Under the pieces are notes generated by a model. That model ran no database searches. It had not been told where the DNA came from and saw nothing but the letters and a program-made list of their open reading frames with translations. Positions 34,719-45,654 of a stretch of DNA of 64,000 nucleotides are shown here, in pieces (within the stretch, counting starts at the first letter, position 1; each line of letters begins with the position of its first letter). This DNA is from Gloeophyllum trabeum ATCC 11539 (lineage: Eukaryota; Basidiomycota; Agaricomycetes; Gloeophyllales; Gloeophyllaceae), in contig NW_006920413.1 in assembly GCF_000344685.1 (NCBI RefSeq), positions 762,806 to 826,805 of the forward strand, read 5' to 3'. The translations under genes were made by a program, and so were the position numbers.

Positions 34719-37700
34719 TCACCATGCTTCTGGCATCGGGGCGAAGTCGCCCGACCACCCGTTCGGGTTGCCCATTTGCAGGAATATACCATCCGAGCCG
34801 TTGATGGGCAGGCCAAGGTCTGTCAGACTCTGGAACGATGGTCAGCATCACAGTATTCAGGAGAACGCACGGACGAAGAAAGGGGAAAAGGCTCCAGTAC
34901 AATCACACATATTGTAGCACTGACCTGTTCGCGCAGCCAGGGCGGGATGGCCGATGGACTGAACACTCCTCGATCCGTAGGACCGTTCCCCGCGGGCCAT
35001 GCAAAGCCCAATTCCTCCATCGTAAACGGCTGCGGCATGATGGTCGGGTCTACATAATTGGAGGAGATGAACATGCCCTCCGCGCCCGCCGGCGGCGGCA
35101 CGGCGGACTGTGGCGGAGGCGGGCCCATCGTAAGCCCGAGTTTGCGCCGCAGGTTCGCGAGCATGATGCCTAGAGTGAGGGCGTACCTAGCAAGAGGTCG
35201 TGTGAGGCACGCGTGGAGGGACTGTTTGAGAGGAGGGGGATCGTACCGCTCGGCGGCGACGTCGGAGAGGAGCTGCGAGAGCTGTTCCACCTGCACGACG
35301 ATCGCGGGGAGGTCCAGTTCCGAGGGGAACAGGTTCGCCATTTTCAGGAGGAACAAGCCCGAGAAGGAGGCGGTCACGAGGGTGTCGTGCACCGCGTACC
35401 GTAACGCCGCTCTGCAAGCGTTGTTAGAGCGGGCAAGCACAACATGGACTGACATACCTGAATGCTGCAGAATTCAGGAAAGTCGAGAGACAATTGGTTG
35501 CGGCATCTTTCGCTTGAAATGCGAGCTCCCGTTGCTCAAATGGCATCTTGTCCCAACTAACCCCGCGCAGGGCCACGCACACTAGCCAGAGTTTGGCATA
35601 ATGCAGCTCACACACGAGCATCTTGCGCAGTAAAGATTCTTCGTCCATGGTCTGGCCTGTAGCAACGGTTATGAGGAGCATTACATAGGAGATGTGGGAC
35701 GTACGGTGAAGTTCGTCGCAGTCTTGCCACCACTTATCCAGGGCCTTGATGGCACGGTTGATGAAACCCAGCGTGCTATGGTTTACCTGGCCATTCAGCG
35801 GAGACAACGTCTCATATATCTGAGCTGCAGAGGGAAGGAAAGAGCGGCACCGCATCAGCCTGCGCTGACTTGCGAGTGAATGGCATAACCTACTCTTTTG
35901 CGCGATCAATTCCACTTGAGATATCAGCCTGACGTCCGTGGGTGAAGCCATAGGGTGTGACAGCAGTATGCGGCAGTGTCTGATCGAGCTCTCATCCCTC
36001 AGAACGATAGGCCTCCCGGTGCCCAAGCTCATCTGGTGGTCGAACCAGTAGAGGCACAACCATATCCTGGCGGAGACGACTGGGCAGCCCTTGAGCATAG
36101 GAAACATCATCTTGACTATGACGATGCGTACCTAAATTCCTCTCCTCTTCGTCCGTCCGGTGCTTCCCGTTTCCATCCGCGAGCTTCTCGAGCGCGCGGT
36201 GGAGGCCCAGGTCGAGCGCCATGCGCATCGCGTGCCCGCTGGGCAGCCACCCGTTCGTGCTCCACGCCGCGAGCAGCAGCATGCCCTGCACCGCCTCCTT
36301 CCGCACGACGGGCCCGAAGAGGCTCGAGCGCGCGATGCCCTGCGCCTCGTCGAGGCAGCGGTAGAACGTCTCGGAGAGCGGGCCGGAGCCGCCCTTGATC
36401 TTGGACGCGACGGCGAGGATGGCGTCAAACGTCCACGGGGAGCGCTCCATAATCGACTCGTAGGTGTCGTAGGCGGGGTCGAAGAGCGGGATGAAGAGGT
36501 GGCAGCCGGAGAAGAAGCTGTGAGGGGTTAGGGAGAGGTGCGGCAGATAAGGTCGGGACGTACATGTGGTAGAGCTCTCTGGCTTCGGCGTCGGAGACCA
36601 AGCCCTGGATGCTGCGTAAGCCAGCGGTATAGTTTCTGGGCTCAAGGCACGCACCTTTTCTACTACGTGGGGGAACGCGTTTCTAGGAGTAGGCTCTGCT
36701 CTCTTGCGTTTCTTCACCCTGGCAGAGCTTTACTTCGAGCGGGTGATACGCCGAGGAATTTAGGGTACGCACCTGGGCGGAGATGCAGAAGGCGCCGCTG
36801 CAGCTTCTGCGGCTGCGTTCGCCAGACCCTGCAGGGCTTCGATAGGGGCGTTGAGGGTGGAGCGGGGGAGGGTGTCTTCCGACTCGTCGTCCGACGACGG
36901 GGCAGTAGACGGGACGATACCGTATGTAGCGTATTTGTGAGGCTAACGGAAGCGCATTAGAACGCGTAAGAGAGTAGCTAGTAAGAGAATTACCGGCGGG
37001 GCAAAGCCAGGGAGCGGAGGGAAGGACCGTTGTTGGCCGTTTGGTCGCTCATCGGCGGGCGAGTACATCTCCATGTCTTCGCGGTGTGCCGGAAACTGTG
37101 CTGGCGCGCGAACGGTGGGCGGGTACATTGGTGAGGGGGGGAGGCCTGCGGGGGAATGCTGGGCCTGGCTGGCCTGCAGCGTCGACAGGATCCTGTCCAT
37201 GGAATTCTGAAGGCCTAGCATGTGACTCTGCAGCACCTATACGCGATGTAAGGACACGTAAACCATCGGCAGTGATTAATATACCATATATTGGCCCTCA
37301 AGCCTGGATAGACGCCTGTTCGACGCGACGGACATCAGGGGACGGCGGAAGAGGAAGACGGAGAAACATACTCGATGCCGGCATTGGACAGAGCCTGTAC
37401 GTTTTTCTTTTCCGGTTTTTCGAAGATGCAAGGCTGACCGCTCAATTGACATCGACGACAGGGAGCCTACGCAGCCAACGCAGAGCCGGGCCGGGGCGGT
37501 CAAGGCGGGCCAGTGAGCGGGACGGCCAGCCACATAGGTTATATAGCGCTCACCTCGCCCTCGCACCTGTTCTTGCCACGCCGACAGTTTGTGCACGCCC
37601 GTGCTCCTCGTTTCGGGATGTGCGCCGACTGCTGGCCCTCCGCGTTGTGCGCGCTCGCGCCGCCGGGGCTGCTCGCCTGGGGCGACCCGCCGGCCATCTG

Positions 37701-37796
37701 CGCGCTGTAGTTGCCGTTCGTGGTGACGCTGGTGCGCCGCCGCTTGCTGGGCAGCTCGGAGCCGTTCGAGATGGAGGCCGCGGGTGAGAGGGACAT
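34719..37796 (-). CDS. Zn(II)2Cys6 fungal transcription factor
   Basis: Minus-strand multi-exon gene. I chose ATG 37796 (MSLSPAASISNGSELPSKRR); an in-frame ATG at 37922 would add 42 residues. The binuclear zinc cluster is complete and split by an intron: ACTNCRRGKNRCEGE, then APCRRCQLSGQPC, giving C-x2-C-x6-C...C-x2-C-x6-C with the first Cys near residue 68. A dimerisation-type stretch follows (RLSRLEGQYMVLQSHMLGLQ). The middle holds a fungal-specific transcription factor domain (PF04082-like): FFSGCHLFIPLFDPAYDTYE, DAILAVASKIKGG, GMLLLAAWSTNGWLPSGHAM, LDLGLHRALEKL, VSARIWLCLYWFDHQMSLGTG. The C-terminus is Pro-rich and ends FAPMPEAW. Such factors bind CGG half-sites and often control carbon or nitrogen catabolism; no neighbouring pathway indicates the target genes. 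Confidence 0.9.
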
Positions 37797-38618
37797 GGAC
37801 GGGGAGGACGGCGGCGGCGGCGAGAGGGCGACCTTCGGGCCCGGGGGGCGGTTGCCGGACCCTGAGACACCTCGCTCGATTCTTTTGAACGGTTCGGCGT
37901 CTTTTCTGCGCGTACGCCACACGTGCTACGCTCTCTTGTTTCGTCCGTCCTTTACAACACTTGACTACGATTCCATTCCTATACTTTCTGCGTCGTAGCC
38001 AACGACCCGCTTGACGGTATCCAGCCGCCTTAGGACCCCACGCGCTAGGAGGCTGGCCCGAATCCCCGGTGGCGACGAGCGGTGCGTGTATGTTCTTCAT
38101 TATTTACTGACGGTGCCGCCCATCGGAGTTATTCAACGTTCTTCTCACTTCGAAGATTGGGTGTCGAACCTCGCATCCATGTAGACAAGTATCATCGTTC
38201 TTGGTCGTCTTATCGAGTTCTGCGCTTCATGCTTTTGGATACATGCCTTTGTTTCTGCGACGATGCTGCCCAAACAGGCCATCTTTTGTTACCCCGCACG
38301 GACACAGGATGACGACCCCGCTGATCAACAGACCCGCCTTCGTTCCAATACTGTCGCCAGCTACAACCAACATCCTCACACCCCCTCATGGCGCCCTCGC
38401 ACGCTTTCCCAACCCAACGCATATCCTCCCCCTTATTTATGAAGATCTTCCCTCTGTGGCTCTCTCGTCCTCGGGCCATATCAAATGATGACTTCCGGAC
38501 TGGATATACTCACTGCTTTCCAAGCTTGCCATCTTCGATGACCACACACTTACACGACTCATTATGGAACGGACCCCCGCCTCTGCATTTTCCCACCTTA
38601 TCCAACTCTCCTCAGTGC
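37797..38618. other. upstream region of the Zn2Cys6 gene
   Basis: No gene recognised; likely 5' UTR and promoter of the transcription factor. The pyrimidine-rich 38200-38600 part has short frames only. Confidence 0.45.
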
Positions 38619-38778
38619 CGAAGTCCCCTTTATCTGAATTCCCGTTTGCCTGAATTTCCGTTCTCCCGAATTCCCGTTCGTCTAGTTTCTACTTCATCCG
38701 AATTCCCGTTCATCTAAGTTCCAGCGCAAGCGAATTCCCGTTCGTCTGAATCCCAAGGTCACCCGGATTTCCGTTCAC
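38619..38778 (+). repeat. 16-bp minisatellite, ten imperfect units
   Basis: Ten consecutive 16-base units without spacing changes. The best units are CGAATTCCCGTTCGTC (38667 and 38731) and CGAATTCCCGTTCATC (38699); others, for example TGAATTTCCGTTCTCC (38651) and CCGGATTTCCGTTCAC (38763), are degenerate. It lies in the gene-poor block upstream of the transcription factor. Confidence 0.85.
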
Positions 38779-41700
38779 TTCGAAACATGACCAGCAGTGC
38801 ATCATCTAGGGTCCACACGGATACCCGGGCCGCCACGCCGATCAGTCGTCACGACATGGCTTTCCATGAAGTTTAAGATGATTCTGGTTAAGCTCAGGCA
38901 CGGCCGTCTTGTGACGTATTTTAGATTCAGCACCCCGCGTCTCGTTAATCAAGGTATCTGCGGGGTGTATAACCTCCGGGTTTTGCGGTCCCGAGCTCAT
39001 CAGCTCGGAGATTCCCTCCTCGTGGCGGCTCGAATATTGCTGCAGATACCCGAAGGACAACCCGAATCTACAGGGCTGGCTCGGTACCGGTGGTAAGGAG
39101 CTTGACGGACGAATCGACGCGCAAGTTGTTGACTTCTCTATGCAGCGGGGGGTTTCCCCACTTGTGCAACACATGGGGGCGTAAGTAATAGCCCGTCACA
39201 TAAGGAAGTATGTATATTTCAGGTGTGTTGGTTGGTCGCTTTTATAATTCCCGGGACACCCCTGGAACAATGTTCTTCATCCACTGCTTGGAGTTGTCTC
39301 GTTCATGCGATATAAACAACTGCAGGATACGACCATCAAATCGCTGACAAAATATGTTTGCTTAGGTATCCGCCCTCGAGCGGGCGACTCCGAGCCAATC
39401 AGGCCTTCTTGGAAGTCAAACTTTGCTCTTCCTGGCGGTATATGCCGCCCTAGACGTGGAGGGGAGACGATACGAATCGCCTTGTGCCGCTCTGGGTTCA
39501 ACAATTCTCAGGATCACCGGCTCGGTACCGGTGAAAAGAAGTTCAACGGACCAAGCGCCGCTACATGCATTATGAATCTTCATCATGGAATGCCTGGTGC
39601 CTTTTTTCATATGGAAATAATTGGCCAATGACGATCGCATATCAAGTCCCTCCCTACATGCCTCGGTCCGATTTACGATGCTCAGAATGCCAAGGCTCCC
39701 AGTCGTGAATGAAGAATAGTACCGTCCCGTGACGCTGTCGCTATAGCCGCTGGACGTTGGCGATCTCCTTGATCCTTGGTCGATGTCGTGGCTGCTCGTC
39801 CACGCTACTGGCTGGGTGTATTGCTTCAAACAGAGCAACTCCCCTCACATGGGCACTAGGTCTACAAGCTTCGAAATAGGATATTCTTGAATTAAACACT
39901 GTGGAAAGTCGACAATCTCCCCTCTTGCTGATATAGCCTGCGCCACACATACGGTAGAGGAATAGCCCCAATCCATTCTCATGACGCTAAACTGAAGGGC
40001 TCTCGGGATCATCGGTTCGGTGCCGGTGGTAGATGTTTAATGGAACGGTTTCATCATGGATCCCTTGGTGCCCATTTTCCGCATGGGAATGACTATGCGT
40101 CGCGTAGCAAGTCTCATACGCCCTACCTGTGTCCCTCGGCCCGCCTTACGGTTTTTTGGAACCGTCAAGAACAGCGCTCCTCTTCATTCACGACTCGGGG
40201 CCGCTCAGTCACGATATTCGTATAGTCGCCGGATGTTGCCAATTTTCTTGATCCCCAGATGATATCGTATCTGCTTGCCAACGCTAACAAGTGGGCCCGT
40301 TGCCCAAGCAAATCATTTCTCTGCATAGGTCGAGGTTCCACCGCTACCGCCACCCGCTTGCATCATATACCCTCGGGATACGGGAGAACAACGCGAGTTC
40401 ACGAGAACTGCTGTCTTGTGCCTCATCGGGCTTGAAGGCGATGGGGTTCCCGGTGTCGTGCCGGGAAATAAGCCCATCCGCGGACAAGGGTCTTAATTAA
40501 GCGCTGGCTGGCCTCTCTTTCCACGCGAGTGACCCGCCATCGCTTAAGAAGTCCCAATGCTCGTGTCTCGTCCGCTGCATGGCCCTTGGGAACCGCTTAC
40601 GGTGACGTCCTCTGCATCCATGGCTGGAACTATTTCGTCACGCAATGTGTACAGCTTGTAAATCCAGGTACCGCAAGGGTAATCTCCGTAGTCTTGACCA
40701 TTCCCTTTCCAACCGCCTTCGAAAGCACACTTTGGGCGGGCCCGATACGTTCTTCGTCATCTCTGCGACGGCATATGCTACAGGTCAAGTGGCCATGAAA
40801 AGGAATATTCGATTTTTACACCACTCGGCGCGTTCGGCAGGTCTGCATGCCTGCGCAGGTATGTTGAGGCGTCACGATCAAGGTTACTAACAAGAATTGC
40901 AGCTCAGCGGATAGATCACCGCTACGTGAACATGGGTTTTCATTATGGAACGTTCGCTGCCCTTTTCCCCACGAGAGTAACCAGCCACCGCATAGTATAT
41001 TCCATGCTCTTCCCTCGCATCGCTTAATGACCTTCGGGGACTTGCCACGGGTAGTCTTCCCCATTTGCTGCTCGGAGCTGCTATGCTTCGCGAGGATTCA
41101 AGTATGTGTTCACGTGGTGGGCGCCTTGAGGTATCAGATCTTGCCGCTTGGATACTATGCTGATGGATTCAAGAGGTCGGCAATTTTGGGGGCAGGCCAC
41201 TGCTGCTGTTGCGCGTCCTTTGGGAGAGAAGGCATCTCCCAACAGGTCTCACTCAGACGTTCCCTACCCTGGCCCGAGTCGAGCGGCGTGACTTGTTTCA
41301 CTAATAAGAGTTAGGTGATCGCAAGGCGTCGCCAAGGTATATATTCCCCTCTGATTGATCTACTTGGATGCTCGGCAGATGCACACGGGCAGGTACGGCA
41401 AGGCCGACTCCAACAATAGCGATGGAACAAGGTGTACCACGGTCAGAGTGAGCTCTATCGCTCCAGATTCAGATCCCGGACTGTCACTGAAGGTCGGATG
41501 CTTGTTGGAGGTCTTTTGTGCTCCGAGCGAAAGAATATACTCCACCTGAGTGTGAAGGAACGGAAGGCGGGTCATGTCTGCTTGCTGGCCACATCGCAAG
41601 ATTTCCCGTATGCGGGGATGACCGCCCCCGACATTCTTCAGAGTGAAATGTCCGCATGCGGCGCTGGCCATGTCTTCTCGCAGATCGACGCCCCTCGCTC

Positions 41701-42234
41701 CGCTTGAGGATCGTATCACAATTCTTATGTTCAACTCTGCGGGAACAGCGCCTGTCAACGCCATCAATACTGCATGCCACGTCGCAGGACGCTCGTTTGC
41801 GCGGCCGAATTGATTCTGAATATCTGGAGGAATATAAGCTTCGCAACATTCGTCTCTCTAGTACGTCATATGCGCGCAACCGAACAACGAGCAACTTGTA
41901 GCACAGGCAGGTTGCAGTCATGAACAGGCGTTTGCTCGAAGTCCCGGCGCACAGTCGCGCGACCGAATTGAAGACGATCATGTACGCGTTCGACCGATAG
42001 AGTTGGCCGTGAAAGAAAACGTCATGTCGAAAAAGGTAATGACATTCCCTAATTTGGCAGGAAGTGGATCCACTGATTCATTGAAGCGGCATAAAGCCCT
42101 TTCACCCTTCACGATCATGTTCAACCTCGTAATAAATAGCCAGAAACTCCGGCGACTCACCTTTTTCCTCTACCGGCGGGTGCGTGCTGTTGCCCTCGTC
42201 GTCGCGTCCCCCGTCCCCGACGCGTCTCCCCTCC
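38779..42234. other. gene-poor block with diverged repeats; right end holds kinase promoter
   Basis: About 3.5 kb with no recognised gene; open frames are short and scattered. Diverged tandem units are listed separately. Near 41790 and 41940 a shorter pair shares GCGCGGCCGAATTGA and GCGCGACCGAATTGA. Confidence 0.5.
39070..41050. repeat. diverged tandem array, period about 0.44-0.5 kb
   Basis: The anchor GGCTCGGTACCGGTG occurs at 39078 and 39519 and as GGTTCGGTGCCGGTGG at 40014. Between the second and third units homology continues: TTCATCATGGAATGCCTGGT with TTCATCATGGATCCCTTGGT, and TGGACGTTGGCGATCTCCTT at 39751 with CGGATGTTGCCAATTTTCTT near 40230. Weaker copies near 40490 and 40905 share the CCACGCGAGTGACC / CCACGAGAGTAACC block. 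No coding frame is conserved across units. Confidence 0.65.
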
Positions 42235-43109
42235 CACCATGGCCGCTCGCTGTCCACAACTAGCGTCCACGTCGTCGGCTATGTCTCCAGCAAAGTTCTT
42301 CCTCCACTCGCCCAACAGCGACGCCGGGGACTCTTCTGAGGAAGAGGGCGACACTCTTTTCACCCCTCCCTCGCTCGGACACCCGTCTGCTATGTTCAGT
42401 CAGATGAACAGCCAGTTCACCTTTCGCTATCCTGCTGAATCGTCTACCTTAGAGATACCCGTTGCGCAGGAACAAACGAGGCCGAGCCGACCCCTCTCGC
42501 CCGTCGCTCCCGTCTTTACTCCCGCAGCCAAGCTGAAGCAGCCACAGCAACATTCGTATGAGCGGCCCATTTCAGGTCCCTCGCCCGCATTGGATCTGGC
42601 CAATGCCTCGCTCGAATTTGATCCCTTCGCGGCATCGTTCTCTTCTTATTGTGACCCACAGACATCACCGCTCAAACAGCCTTCGACGGGTCGGGATAGA
42701 CCCTCCCTCAGCCGTTCACCTGTCACCGACTACAGGCTAGTGACGAAGGCACGGGTGTATTCCCCAAGGTTCCCGAACGACCATTATCTCGACTCTGCCT
42801 TTGTGCGGGCCTTCCAGCTAGAGGACGAGTTGGGCTCTGGCGGATATGGCTTCGTCATGACCGCCCGTCATCGTACAGAGGGATACGAGGTAGCAGTCAA
42901 GTTTATTATCAAAGCCAAAGTGCCGGAGAATTCCTGGATGGACGACGAAATCTTAGGAAGGGTTCCTACCGAGATTCTTCTGCTCAGTCTGATCAATCAT
43001 GAGAACATCGTCAAGTGCATCGACGTGTATGAAGACGAACTATACTTCTATCTGGTACGCGAGCGTATTCGTTAGCTAGTGACCACTTTATTGACCTGGC
43101 TGATGCCGT
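42235..43109 (+). repeat. exact 875-bp duplicate of 43363-44237 (probable assembly artefact)
   Basis: This stretch, containing the kinase's first exon (ATG 42239), appears identical to 43363-44237 at an offset of 1128 bases and ends exactly at the gap, while the second copy begins exactly at the other gap edge. Perfect identity abutting both sides of a gap is the signature of two overlapping contig ends left unmerged. The promoter-side sequence is attached to this copy and the rest of the gene to the other. Confidence 0.9.
42239..43054 (+). pseudogene. first exon of PAS-kinase-like gene, duplicate copy cut by gap
   Basis: Encodes the same 272 residues as the first exon at 43367 and runs into the splice donor GTACGC, then 43109 and N. 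It lacks the rest of the kinase, so it is either the true 5' end of the gene misassembled in duplicate or a real partial tandem copy. The former is far more likely given full identity. Confidence 0.7.
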
Positions 43110-43362
43110 NNNNNNNNNNNNNNNNNNNNNNNNNNNNNNNNNNNNNNNNNNNNNNNNNNNNNNNNNNNNNNNNNNNNNNNNNNNNNNNNNNNNNNNNNNN
43201 NNNNNNNNNNNNNNNNNNNNNNNNNNNNNNNNNNNNNNNNNNNNNNNNNNNNNNNNNNNNNNNNNNNNNNNNNNNNNNNNNNNNNNNNNNNNNNNNNNNN
43301 NNNNNNNNNNNNNNNNNNNNNNNNNNNNNNNNNNNNNNNNNNNNNNNNNNNNNNNNNNNNNN
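43110..43362. other. assembly gap
   Basis: 253 N between the two identical 875-bp copies. Confidence 0.99.
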
Positions 43363-43366
43363 CACC

Positions 43367-45313
43367 ATGGCCGCTCGCTGTCCACAACTAGCGTCCACGT
43401 CGTCGGCTATGTCTCCAGCAAAGTTCTTCCTCCACTCGCCCAACAGCGACGCCGGGGACTCTTCTGAGGAAGAGGGCGACACTCTTTTCACCCCTCCCTC
43501 GCTCGGACACCCGTCTGCTATGTTCAGTCAGATGAACAGCCAGTTCACCTTTCGCTATCCTGCTGAATCGTCTACCTTAGAGATACCCGTTGCGCAGGAA
43601 CAAACGAGGCCGAGCCGACCCCTCTCGCCCGTCGCTCCCGTCTTTACTCCCGCAGCCAAGCTGAAGCAGCCACAGCAACATTCGTATGAGCGGCCCATTT
43701 CAGGTCCCTCGCCCGCATTGGATCTGGCCAATGCCTCGCTCGAATTTGATCCCTTCGCGGCATCGTTCTCTTCTTATTGTGACCCACAGACATCACCGCT
43801 CAAACAGCCTTCGACGGGTCGGGATAGACCCTCCCTCAGCCGTTCACCTGTCACCGACTACAGGCTAGTGACGAAGGCACGGGTGTATTCCCCAAGGTTC
43901 CCGAACGACCATTATCTCGACTCTGCCTTTGTGCGGGCCTTCCAGCTAGAGGACGAGTTGGGCTCTGGCGGATATGGCTTCGTCATGACCGCCCGTCATC
44001 GTACAGAGGGATACGAGGTAGCAGTCAAGTTTATTATCAAAGCCAAAGTGCCGGAGAATTCCTGGATGGACGACGAAATCTTAGGAAGGGTTCCTACCGA
44101 GATTCTTCTGCTCAGTCTGATCAATCATGAGAACATCGTCAAGTGCATCGACGTGTATGAAGACGAACTATACTTCTATCTGGTACGCGAGCGTATTCGT
44201 TAGCTAGTGACCACTTTATTGACCTGGCTGATGCCGTGGCATTTCAGGTTCAAGAGTTACATGGGACTCCTTGGACGTCCAAAAGGCGAACCGGTGTCAA
44301 ACGCATCACAGCGCCGGGCAAGATGCCCTCGTTGGTCTCCTCTCCACCACCTCTCTCTGCCTCGCCTTCGGATACGACCGTCGATTCCAATTTCCCGGAT
44401 ACCCCGCCTCAATCTACTCTCCATCTCCCTCCCCACGTACAAGATACCAAGGCGGATGGCTATCCTGATATCCAGGTAACAATTACTAGCCCAGCGCCTC
44501 GCGACAGGGGACTTCAACCGCATGGGTCTTCTTCTCCCCATCCGGATGCTCTGAATATTCCAGTCCCGCTGCCCTTGGCCACCCCCACTCCCAAGGGCAC
44601 GCACCTCGAGGTTGTTCGCCCGAAGTTTTCTCGCAGGCCCTCGCACGATTTGTTCGAGTGTATCGAACAGAGTAAACATAAGAGGCTATCCGAGACTCAA
44701 GCCAGGTATATCTTTGCCCAAGTCGTTGAAGCGGTGTGGTATCTCGACAGACAGGGGATCACGCATCGTGACATCAAGGACGAGAATCTGGTTGTAGACA
44801 AAGACTTGCGGGTACGCTTAATCTGCTGCTGATTCACATGGTTGTCACCTTACGATATTATCTATTGCCTTTGCGCCTCGCTGCATTCAGGTCAAGCTCA
44901 TCGACTTTGGGAGTGCCGTGGTGGCGGATCCGACTAGACCCCGTCCGCTCTACAACTTGTTCTATGGCACGACTGCGTACGCTGCGTCTGAGATTCTGCG
45001 GAGAAAGCCGTACCAGGCTGCGCCCGCCGAGATCTGGACGCTGGGCGTTCTATTGTCCTACCTCCTGACCGGGAACTCCCCATTCCCAACGGAACAGGAT
45101 GCTATCGAGGGCAGGATACTGCTGAATGATGGTACGAAGAAGGGACAGGCTAGCGGGGAGAAGAAGAAGCTGTGGATTAGCGACGGCTGCCTGGGTCTTA
45201 TGCGGAGATGCTTGGAGAAGGATCCGGAGAGGCGGGCGACGATCGAAGAGGTCAGGGAGCATTGGTGGGTGAGGGGTGCCTGGGAGGCATGGGAGGGGAG
45301 GATCAGGCGGTGA
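43367..45313 (+). CDS. PAS-kinase-like serine/threonine protein kinase (no PAS domain seen)
   Basis: Three exons (43367-44182, 44248-44811, 44891-45313) give 600 residues. The N-terminal 185 residues are Ser/Pro-rich. The kinase domain starts at LEDELGSGGYGFVMTARH (Gly loop) with VAVKFIIKAKV (Lys), EILLLSLINHENIVKCIDVYED and the hinge LVQELHGTPW. An insertion of about 120 Pro/Thr/Ser-rich residues follows before HDLFECIEQS. Catalytic THRDIKDENLVV, VKLIDFGSAVV and GTTAYAASEILRRKPYQ (APE-like motif altered to ASE) complete the fold. The LHGTPW / HDLFECIEQ / IKDEN combination resembles the PSK1/PASK family, which tunes sugar and glycogen metabolism in yeast. No PAS domain is visible and the hinge insertion is unusual. 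Because of the duplicate around the gap, the true promoter is probably the sequence left of 42235. Confidence 0.88.
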
Positions 45314-45654
45314 GTGTGGTTCTGCCTAGGACAATGGACTGGCACGGACTCCGTCGAACGGACGCTGCTGTATCAGTAGATGATATTCTGTGGGTCGCAG
45401 TGGAGGTGTAGCATATCTTACGAAACCCGTTAATTCCTTCCTCTTCTTTCATCTTCCTTCCCGTCTCTCTTTCTTCTGCATCTCTTGCGTGCATGTATGC
45501 GTAGTCTCTTTCGCTTTATCCGATTTGTATCTCGCTAGCCTGTTCATCATTTCGTACTGCCGAGGCTCTATGTAGGTTTGTATCCTCATAAGTCCAGTGA
45601 CGTCGCTACAGATGGGGTGATTCGGACATGGGACAGATGGAGAGGGCCGTCTTA
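45314..45654. other. convergent intergenic spacer
   Basis: 340 bases between the kinase and F-box gene stop codons; pyrimidine-rich, no gene seen. Confidence 0.5.

Noticed and set aside
42235..44237. Two tandem kinase genes
   Set aside because: Perfect identity up to both edges of an N gap argues for contig overlap rather than a biological duplication.
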